NCBI GenBank assembly: GCA_001655205.1
Contig: LPNZ01005809.1
Location: 1 to 22,164 of the forward strand
Source of the DNA: Lenisia limosa
Taxonomy: Eukaryota; Breviatea
Length of the DNA: 22,164 nt
Direction of reading: 5' to 3'
The notes under the pieces were generated by a model. The model searched no databases, was not told the DNA's origin, and worked only from the letters and a program-made list of their open reading frames with translations. Positions 1-9,237 of this stretch are shown in pieces; position 1 is the stretch's first letter; each line of letters opens with the position of its first letter. The translations under genes and the position numbers were made by a program.

Positions 1-3000
1 CGTTTCTTGGGCGTATATGAGCACAACCTGCTAAGGATGGTTGTTGTTTTTTTTTTGGGGGGGGGAGGAGCATTGACCTGATACTCTAGTGCTTGGTGTA
101 GCTGAGATAATTGTTGAACAAGGTATGCTGTTACAAACAAACAAGAAGAGAGTTAGGAAGATAAGGCAGACAAGGTATCCGAATACCTGATTCCAAAATG
201 CTGATATTGAAAGCTTGCTCTGACATCGAGAATTGCGAGAGAACTGATGGTGGTGCTGACCCTCCTCCAATGTCATCAACGGACATGGTCTGAGGGGTGA
301 AGGAAGACGGGATACGATAAAGGATCACAAAAGTAGGGAAAAGGATTGAAGAAGTTCATTGAACATTGAGTTCATGTAAACTCATAAACTGTTAAATAAA
401 AGTAAAAAACCCTGACAGCCCACCTGCTGGCCATGGTGGTCGTAGAGACTGGCTATGATATCCTCCTGTCCGTCAATTGTGTCGAAATCGATTCCATCAG
501 CCGTCTCCCGGATAATAAGGAACCTGAGGTGTAAAGGTGAATGCAGGATCTTAGGAATAAATGGGAGAGGAGGGGGACTTTCCCCTGTGGAAGCTTGGGT
601 GACATGGTCGAAATGGTCTGGGAGATTTCTATTGATGTATCAATGTATCACAAGGATGAACATTGTTCATGAGAGGCAGCGGACTTGGTGTTGGTGGCTT
701 CAAGGTACTCGCGAGTCACTCCGACGACGTTGACGTTAATGTCGGGGAAGCCGATGAGATTCTCCATTTCCACCTTGTTGATGATGGCCTGGAGAGTGAC
801 GAGCATATCCAATAAACTGGGGCAACCCACACTATCGCTTGTGAGGGGGAAGGTCAGGAAAGCGGTATTGGCCACGACGGGGTTTTGACGCGCTTTTTCT
901 TCATCGATGAAGTCCTGTCAGGTGACGATTATGATGAAAATACTTGTATGTATGCTTTCATACAAATAAACAGTAGAAGCATCTGAGACGAAAGGAGGCA
1001 CCAACCATTAGGGACCCCTCATTTAGCGGCCTGCTGTAGTCTGAAGCTTGCAGCAGAAGATCACTTCCGGTGAAAAGCCGAATACTGTTGGATATGGATC
1101 TTGTCTGTGGAGTGAGAGGGTTGGTTCAGATGATCAATAATCCAAGTTAACTCGTAGTTCATATTAACCTTTAGAATAATCATTATGCCCAGTTCCAGAC
1201 AAAGACAGAGTGTGTAACGTTTGTACTCCCCCCTTCCCTCCCCAAAAGGCCACGCGCACCTGTAACGTGACCATGGATCCCGAGAAGATGATGTAGGAAA
1301 GGGCAACAGTGAACATGAGCGATGTTCGGGAGTTCCTCTGACGGTGGCCTTTGGGGTCATGTTTTGATTTATTGAATTCGGATTAATCAACAGTACCATA
1401 ACATTTTCCTCCCAATATAAGGACGCATTGGAGTACAGCCCCCCCCCCCTACCAGCAAGGTTCTTGAGAATCATTTTGAGCATTCTTCTGTCTTTGCCCC
1501 AAACAAGAAATCGAACAATGAAGCGCTCAATGTGCGACTAAAAGGACTGAGTTCATTCGTGTTAGAATCAATCCCATAATGCAGCAACATGAAAAAAATG
1601 AAAATAAGTATGTATTCATGTCAGCTCATACTGTGTGTTAGGAAGCTGAATCACTCGGAATTTCAATACAACAAAAGACCAAAGCCCTTCGCACCTCAAC
1701 AGTCAGCGCGACAATGACAAGGCCCAGGATCATTGTCATCAGGATCATAATGAGAATCCAGAAGAACAAACTGAAGTTCTGAAGGGTGAAAGGAAAGATA
1801 AGAGGGTTTGGAATTAAACCAAATACGGTCCAGATATGTGGTTCACACAGCACCGCATCTAACAAAGAGGTAAAAATGGCCCACTCTGAAAATGAAGGAA
1901 TACGGGATGAGGTAGTAGATGACAAAGCCGGCGATGACCATGACCAAGGCAAGTGCTGTCATGGGGAGACTGATTCCAAGGTTCTCCAGCCGCGTGAAGG
2001 TAATTGACGTCTCAGCAAACAACTGGGGGGATGGGGTCAATGCAAATGGAAAACAAGATAATAGGCATATCATATTGTATACTATGTATGTATATATAGC
2101 ACATGGTATCAGTTATCTTAGTTACAATAGCCTAGATACAAAACAGATTTCAAAACAACGCAATTAGATGAAAAAGCAGTTTCAAATAAGGCTGATATTT
2201 ACAACTGATATTTACAAAGGAACTGAGATCAACATGGTCATTTCAGAACTATTTGGGAGCAAACCTGGTGGTACACATCAAGAGCGTCACGCAGGGTTTT
2301 GGACAGCGCCCGTCTGGATCATTAGATCAAAAAAATCAATCTGTACATCTGTGGTATGCATTGTTTCTTTTTGAATGGCAATATGGGATACTTTTAACAA
2401 TTTAGGAATTAAAGATAGAGAAAAAAATAAAATAAAAAATAACAAAAAATATTAGGAAATATTTTGTTTTAAAAAGAAAACAGAAAATGAGACTGAAGAA
2501 TTTGATCGAAAAGGCAATGTCCCGACAACACCCAATTATTATCCCTTTTCTAGAATAACAAACACCACGTTGCACAGCAATATGAACGCCTCACACCTCA
2601 GCGGTACGACATTGGCCGCCAGCGGAATGCTGAACCCAATGGCACAGGCCATGAGGATGGCCGGGCTCCTGAGGGTGTATTCCATGTCCTGTGGGCATTA
2701 GAGCGTATCCCTTTAATACAGATGTTGTGATGATCTGTGCCAAAGACACCCCCCATAATGATCGATCTAGCGGTTTACAACATTAAATTGAGACAAATAA
2801 TACAGTGACCATTGTAAGTCTTGACCGATTTTTTGATTTCAGGACAATCGGAAAAGACCTATTACGATCACTATGTAACCTGATACCCCCAAACAGTGGC
2901 AGTATATTCTGCAACCACACTGTTAATTGGCAATGTGAAGAACCATGCCAGGACCAAGCCAACAAACAAGCCGGGGACGGCAAACATCATGGACTGGTAG

Positions 3001-6000
3001 AGGTTAAGGAATATGAATAATATCAGATAAGAAGGGGGGGGGGGAGTAAAATTGGAAAATTTGTGAAGCAAAAAAGCCCAAATCAACTCTGTGGNNNNNN
3101 NNNNNNNNNNNNNNNNNNNNNNNNNNNNNNNNNNNNNNNNNNNNNNNNNNNNNNNNNNNNNNNNNNNNGAAAGAGTTAAATAATATAATGTGATTGAGAA
3201 TTGGTCAGCAATGTGCCACGAAAACTAAAGTGCTATCACGTTCTCCACCTTTTCCAGTCACTGTCAAACAGTTTATTCAGTACCTCTTCATAACTCTTCG
3301 CAATCGCATTGTTGAAGTGTCAAGTGATGAGAATATGTGAATAACAGAAGCACCAAAAAATTATCGCTTAAAGATAATAATGCCAGAGCAATACTGAAGA
3401 AACAACACGCAGACATGAAGCAAATCCCACCTGAAGAAACAACACGGTGACCAGAGCGCGCTGCTCAAGACCTAAAGCTCGAAGCATGCCGTACTCGTAG
3501 GTTTTGCCCTCAGTGTCGGCCAAAAGGAGACTGTAGATCATGAGGATGCCCAGTCCCACCAAGACCATCACCAGCCCATTAAAGATCTGTGGGGTGAGAA
3601 AAGCAACTGTAGTTTTTGCAATTCCGAGGGTTTCCCTCACCTGATCGAGGAAGAGCCTAAAGAACAACATGCCCTCAAGGAAGGCTCGGATGGGGGCGGT
3701 GAACACTGACGGATAATCGTGGCCAAGGCCTGAGAATGTTGATAAGGGTATTGGATGTACTCAACATACTTTCAAGTTTGGTTGAGCCACCCCCTCCCCC
3801 TCCCCCACTTTCAGCAACTGAGTCAGAGAAGTATCCAAAATCATCATTCATATCTTCTAAGTCTTGTGTGTATCTGTGGTAGAGTTAGCGGTTGTAGAAA
3901 TTCACTGAAATTCATTGTTATTCATAAATAATGCATATTTTGTATTATTGTATCAATACATACAACATGAATGATACTCTGTACATTCTACTCAAATCAC
4001 ATTCTTTCCTACATTTCTGCTTGAGAATAGCAACGTACCATTTGAAATAAAACACACTCACCATAAACCCTCGCAAAACCCCCACAAAACTCTCACTAAA
4101 CCCTCACCTGTCTATTCGGTTGCGCATGGTCAGGACAGTGGTCATGGTATATTCCGAGTAGTCAACGGCCTGAAGGTCCATGCCGAGAACCGAAGTACCT
4201 TCTGCAATTGGTCAGACATTGGTGCGTATATGAACGATATCATAGCAGAGGCTTCACCCCCAAATCCACCACACATAGAAGAAAATCGAATGAAACTAAG
4301 CTGAAAAACAGGTATTCTGCTTACCAGGATCAAGGGCGTCCACTAACAGAGTGGAAATACCCGCTGCTGCCAGCTAAAATAATAATAAAAAACAACAGCA
4401 GAAGGGTATGATCGATCACGTCGTCAGAGGTGATAAGCAAAAGGCTTATCACCTCACCCCCCCTACGATTTGCGACCGAATACTTTCAAGAATAGTCCCA
4501 ATGTGGTCCTTCTCAATGATAATCACGTTGCCGAGGGCGGAAGGCCACTAAACTGGTTAAGAGAGAACGTCTGGCAGAATCGTCATTTCACTGGTTGAGA
4601 GAATGTCTGACGGTTCAGTACCCAGTGAAGCCGCCTACCTTCCCCTTGCCGCCATTAACTTCACCAAGGACAATCAACTCAGTCGTGGCCCTGCGCGGTG
4701 AACTGATTCAATCCATTCCATTGGTTTCATAAACTTCGTGCACTTTTCACCATGTATCAATATATCTGGCAGTATGTGATATGTAAATATGATATGCAAT
4801 ACCCTCCCCCACGTTGCATTTGGAGAAAGTGTCAGTGTTGGTGAGATAGTACCGTCATCACTTGTGGCATCCTCAATTCCAGGGGGGAGCGGCACCCCAG
4901 GAACTAGAGGGTCAACATCAAACAAATCAATATGAGAATGAAAACCCAATGTTATTAAGATAAAAAGCTAGAAACGTCTGCGATACAAAAAACAAAAGAC
5001 TAGCTCGAACAGGTCTTTTCAATGCATTACCCACATGCAGCTTCCCACGCGGCAGTGACGTTAATTGGTGCGCCTGTCACCGTTGTGTTCCCGCCAATAA
5101 GCTCTAAAATGTCAGTTTCTATCAGCTCCAAAGGGGAATGATGGATGACCCTCAAACGGCTGAGAGCAGTATCAGAGTCTCCGAGGTTCAGGTAGGAGAG
5201 CATTTCACCGATGTTGAAGGTCAAGGTAATGCGTTCGCCAGCATCAGCTACAGATATAAGTCAAAGAAGAGCAACTACATACTATATAAGAGCTACATGT
5301 CAAAGTCAAAGAAGAACAGTGGGTTCAAAAACGATACCAGATAAAAATTTACGTTTTCTCGATGTTAACACAGAACAGACCTTGGACACCAATGCGATCC
5401 AAAAGGCTCTTGGACGCGTAGCACTCCTGTTCGCCCATTTTGCGACCTGTCCATTCCCTGCCAAGTCCAATATCCTGTATGAGTCAGCGGTATATAGACA
5501 ATTCAATACAACATAGTCACAAATCTTTCATGACACTTTTCAGTTCCGTTTGCAGCAATCAGCAATGAACATCCATCATCATCCATGAGATACTATGTTT
5601 CAACCAAGCCTTTCACTTCCCCAGTACCTCCTCAGCCAACGAATCCAGAGCCATGATAACGCTTGCGGTAGTGACGTTGTTGACTGTCTCTTTCGCGGTT
5701 GCATCAGCAATCATAGCCCATCTTGGCGGTTATCGTTAAATATCACAAACATTGGAATGAGAAGGGTAAGAATTAACATCAAATTAGAGCAAAAAGCTGT
5801 CAAAACTTGACCCTCTTGCTGCTGGTTATGTGCAGTTATTTTCTTCCTACCTAGGGGCTGTTCCAATGACTTCATCGTTATCCGCCAGAAGCTCAGCAAC
5901 ACGGGTGTGGTTGACAAAGAGCTGAAGAATCATGCTTTTGAAGACAAGAGAGAGCCCAATACATTGTTCAGTTGTCCATTTCAACTTGCCAAAGATCCAC

Positions 6001-6723
6001 CCTGCTCACAGTAGAGATGTCCAAGGTGCTAACATCATCAACAGGCTCGGAGGTGGCTCCTCCTCTCAGTTCGTCCCCGGTACCGCCGGCAGCAAGAAGA
6101 GGGGTCAGAACCTGGGCGGTTGGAAATGTTGTTACGCCCCCCTCCATGTATTTGCTGCTAGTTTTATGGACATAATTGTCAATTTTACAAAACACCTGAG
6201 ATAACATGACCCACAGACCAGGTCATACTCTCCGACAGAGTCTTCAGCCAGTTTCAGAAACACCAGGGGGGCTTGGAGAACGGTATTATGCAGGGTTCTG
6301 CAATATCAGGAAGATGCAGGAGGGAAAATGGGATAATGGCATCGACCTGAGAATGAAAGGCAAGGTTTAACGAGATATAAAAACACAAAAAAAAAAGACC
6401 AAAGGAATGCAACAGGGAAACAGAAAATTGGAAACTGGCTAAGAAAATTGAGTTATATGCGATTAATGAGTTCAACCAATGAAGAATGCCCTTTCCCCGT
6501 TAAATATAATTTACTGAGAATTCAATACCTCTCTATGTGAAAAACTTCAACAGAGCCACCCCCCTCCCCCTCACGCAATCACACTCACGACAAGCAAGAT
6601 GGTTGTAATTCCAACAATCAGGCCCCTTTTGTCCCTCATTGAGGAGCTCCAGACATAGCGAGCTGCCAGGTTAGTGTCCCGCACAAAGCGGTGCAGAACA
6701 CCCCCATGCTGCCTCTTGCCCAT
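1..6723 (-). CDS. FtsX-like (ABC3/MacB-type) permease, 28 exons traced, 3' end outside window
   Basis: Exons in coding order: 6723-6575, 6297-6219, 6111-6010, 5921-5851, 5721-5628, 5474-5381, 5247-5035, 4903-4813, 4690-4639, 4547-4467, 4373-4325, 4201-4108, 3873-3809, 3729-3641, 3586-3431, 2993-2880, 2688-2597, 2313-2265, 2022-1885, 1778-1695, 1537-1453, 1348-1260, 1104-1006, 914-652, 523-424, 289-187, 127-78, 30-1. They total 2775 nt (925 codons) with all phases matching. The order is: a cytosolic start; one membrane segment (about residues 34-55); a large extracytoplasmic region containing VGEYDLVLTP, APRWAMIAD, a GLGREW stretch and WPSALGNVIII; then an FtsX core from about residue 441 (NGLVMVLVGLGILMIYSLLL, then YEYGMLRALGLEQ). 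More membrane helices follow, then KNLAGHRQRN and SLMFTVALSYIIFSGSM (about 678-705), which open a second half-repeat continuing off the edge. No ATPase gene lies beside it. The substrate is unknown; bacterial relatives move lipids or lipoproteins, or act as mechanotransmitters. The exon 7 donor (5035 versus 5031) and exon 2 donor are the least certain junctions. Confidence 0.88.
3034..3094 (-). repeat. Dispersed intron repeat, copy in the permease intron 2994-3430
   Basis: The plus strand reads a G11 run, AGTAAAATTGGAAAATTTGTG, AAGCAAAAAAGCCCAAATC and AACTCTGTGG, then 74 N. Apart from small indels it matches 21010-21080. Here the acceptor lies about 40 bp beyond the C-run, so the repeat sits inside a larger intron (437 bp) instead of defining it. 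Confidence 0.85.
4427..4455. repeat. Perfect 12-bp hairpin next to a splice donor
   Basis: The arms GAGGTGATAAGC (4427-4438) and GCTTATCACCTC (4444-4455) are exact complements with a 5-base loop. In gene sense the stem begins about 12 bases after the donor of permease intron 10 (4466) and directly follows its GTAGGGGGGG start. Confidence 0.9.
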
Positions 6724-6981
6724 TTTATCAGATCTCAGGCAGGCTTATTCGGTCATTTCAAATGATAGGGGGACAAGAGGGAGTAGAGGTACTTGATGCT
6801 CTTGTGTTTAATCTTCCTTAGAAATCATTAGCAGCTATATATTACAATATTATTCAGCCATTCTGCTGCATTGAGAGGGTGGCGGGAAAGGAAAAAAGGA
6901 AATAATATATAAGAAAAAAGGACACCCCGGTACGGGTTATCATTTGTAAAGAAAAAAAAATTCCCAGAAATTTGCGTCATA
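6724..6981. promoter_or_regulatory. Divergent promoter region between the permease and the M15 peptidase
   Basis: This 258-bp spacer separates two ATG codons that point away from each other, so it must hold both promoters. It is AT-rich toward the peptidase side. A TATA-like TATATAAG lies at 6906-6913, about 70 bp before the peptidase ATG, followed by a purine-rich tract. No equally clear element is seen on the permease side. The role of the TATA-like string is inferred from position only. Confidence 0.45.
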
Positions 6982-9060
6982 ATGAAGTTTCTTGTAGTTG
7001 CATTATGCCTGCTGTTTGCCTTGGCAACGGCTCGTGACCTTACTGGCACTATTGCCCGTCCCCAATGGTAGGAAGCCGTTATTTGAAGTTCTTTTGCTGA
7101 CATTGTAGGGTTTACAACCAAGGATACACATATTTGAGACAATCTCTTATGATCCAAACTTTTGGCGAACCTTGTGCTCTCAACACAAACTGCTCCCCTG
7201 TTTCTAACAGTGCTGTGAAGAAGCACATTGTTACTGAGAGTGTATGCCAGAGAAATAAGTTTTTTTTCGGGACGTCTTCTTTTTCACAGTTCTGAGTTCA
7301 TTCGCCTTCAAAATCACTTTAGTTTATCCATTTATAGGTTGGACCTTTCCGTGTTACCGGACTCAAGCCCGCTGTTGACAGTCTTAGAGCTATTTTCGCT
7401 GATGTAAAGGCTGCAGACAGTGAGGTTAGCATTGTTTCTGGCTAGATTATTGTTTTCTCAAAGAGTATATAAAAAATATGGGATATCTTCGGGTAATTTC
7501 TTTTGATCTGCGGTCTTCTCTCATCTCTTCAGCTTTACAACGCTGTCTCCTCTGCTGGTATGCTTTGCTGCCGTAAGGTCCGTGGTTCCAGCAGATCTTA
7601 CTCCAACCACGCTTTCGGCGCTGCTGGTATGTGGTCTTATTTGGAAGGTGTCATGGTGGTTTCTCACTTCTCCAGTCGATCTTAAGCTGAACGGTGTTCT
7701 TGATCGCTATGGTGACGGCCGCCTCCAAGTGAGAGATGTTCACTTTTAAGTCACTGCCAATACCAATCGTTATTGTTGTGCGTTGCGTTTAATCTCTGTG
7801 TTGTGAGTGTTCTCACTGGAGTCTTTGCGATCATAGAATATGACCAGAGTAGAACGGACTTGTTGACCTTTACCCCTACTTCCACAAGCACGGATGGTAC
7901 TGGGGCGCTGGATTCTCCTACGAAGACGGTAAGCACCGGTTTTTCTCCATCCTTGATGAAGGGGGTTCACCCTCCAGGCATGCATTTCGAGGTTTCCTAC
8001 CAGAAGATGTNNNNNNNNNNNNNNNNNNNNNNNNNNNNNNNNNNNNNNNNNNNNNNNNNNNNNNNNNNNNNNNNNNNNNNNNNNNNNNNNNNNNNNNNNN
8101 NNNNNNNNNNNNNNNNNNNNNNNNNNNNNNNNNNNNNNNNNNNNNNNNNNNNNNNNNNNNNNNNNNNNNNNNNNNNNNNNNNNNNNNNNNNNNNNNNNNN
8201 NNNNNNNNNNNNNNNNNNNNNNNNNNNNNNNNNNNNNNNNNNNNNNNNNNNNNNNNNNNNNNNNNNNNNNNNNNNNNNNNNNNNNNNNNNNNNNNNNNNN
8301 NNNNNNNNNNNNNNNNNNNNNNNNNNNNNNNNNNNNNNTGCATTGAGTCTCACGCCACGTGCTACGCCAACGGCGAGAAGGGTTGGCGCCTGAATTCCAT
8401 TAAGGCCTATAGCCACACTGTCTCTCACAACCCCAGGTTCTTGCATTGACTACCGCGCCTGTTCCGGCACCACCACCCGCGGCCTCTGCCCCGGCTCTTC
8501 CATGATCCTCTGCTGCACTGGCGATTCACGCCGTATCGGCAGAGAGGACGAGCCCATTGTATGTCGACGGAGACCTGTTCCCTGCCTTCTTTTAAACATT
8601 TTATCGTTTGGCGCTGACCACCCCAGGCCACGGACTCGATCTACACCAGCATTGAGGAGCAACTCATTTGGGAGACTGCCCGTGACACTGAGGAGGGCCC
8701 CGAGGGCGAGGAGTACGAAGACATGGAAGAGGTTGGCATGGCTGCAATCATGGCATGAAGGCAAGTGGACTTTTCTGACGTTATAGGACGAGAATGGTGT
8801 TCTTATCAAGCGCGAGAAGGAGTCTTCCTCCTCTGTGGTGAGTATATACCCTATTTGCTCTGCTATTATTCTTGCTTCTTTGATTTGACTCACCCCCAGG
8901 TTCCTTTCCTTCTTGGTGCCGGAGCCGCCGGAATCCTTGCTGCCGGTGCTGCCACTTTCATGAAGCGCAAGCAACACGTGGGTTTCTAATTCTGAAATCA
9001 GGCCTTACTCTCCAGACTATTGTCCAGGCTGAACCTATGGACTACGCTGCCGTCCTCTAA
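6982..9060 (+). CDS. Secreted, membrane-anchored M15 zinc peptidase (D-Ala-D-Ala carboxypeptidase/dipeptidase type) with Cys-rich module
   Basis: Exons: 6982-7067, 7109-7241, 7338-7424, 7533-7626, 7676-7728, 7853-7928, 7978 to the gap at 8010; then 8339-8381, 8437-8558, 8627-8731, 8787-8837, 8900-8977, 9016-9060 (TAA). A signal peptide (MKFLVVALCLLFALATA) opens it. The M15 core follows: VGPFRVTGLKPAVDSL, then SNHAFGAAVD with zinc ligands His (7608-7610) and Asp (7678-7680), YPYFHKHGWYWGAGF, and DGMHFEVS with the third ligand His (7983-7985) and an Asp three residues before it as likely general base. After the gap come a cysteine module (CIDYRACSG, GLCPGSSMILCC), an acidic Glu-rich stretch, a membrane segment (VPFLLGAGAAGILAAGAATF), a basic stop-transfer KRKQ, and a 14-residue tail containing YAAV, which fits the YxxPhi sorting signal. 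Family knowledge: such enzymes cut D-Ala peptides of peptidoglycan. I infer a lumenal or phagosomal enzyme that digests bacterial wall. Confidence 0.9.
8011..8338. other. Assembly gap (328 N) inside the M15 peptidase gene
   Basis: The gap falls between the zinc-ligand exon (GMHFEVSYQKM) and the cysteine-rich exon. It hides the end of the peptidase domain and probably the first part of one or more cysteine modules; the first visible residues after it are already cysteine-containing (CIESHATCYANG). The length may be an estimate. Confidence 0.95.
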
Positions 9061-9237
9061 GTGGCTTTGGGGTTTTTATCGGGGTTATGAATTTCTGTTG
9101 CACTTTCATTTGGCTCGTCTCTCTCTTGTCTTATTGGTAACCAGAATAATATCATCATATCATCATATTGGTCTAAAAAGAATGCGGGGAAACAGGACGA
9201 GAAAACACGAAAAAAAACAAAATACAAAACGCCCATC
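9061..9237. other. Tail-to-tail spacer with 3' untranslated sequence
   Basis: This 177-bp spacer lies between the stop of the M15 peptidase (plus) and the stop of the transporter (minus). It holds both 3' ends. A short ATCATC/ATCATAT repetition occurs near 9150-9167 and an A-rich tract near 9205-9230. No coding signal is seen. Confidence 0.6.

Noticed and set aside
6828-7226. A 132-codon open frame on the minus strand over the peptidase start.
   Set aside because: It is antisense to the signal-peptide and second exons of the M15 gene and has no recognisable domain.
7773-8010. A long open plus-strand frame across the peptidase gene.
   Set aside because: It is a shadow frame; the shifted frame carries the M15 motifs HGWYWGAGF and GMHFE, and splice phases agree with that one only.
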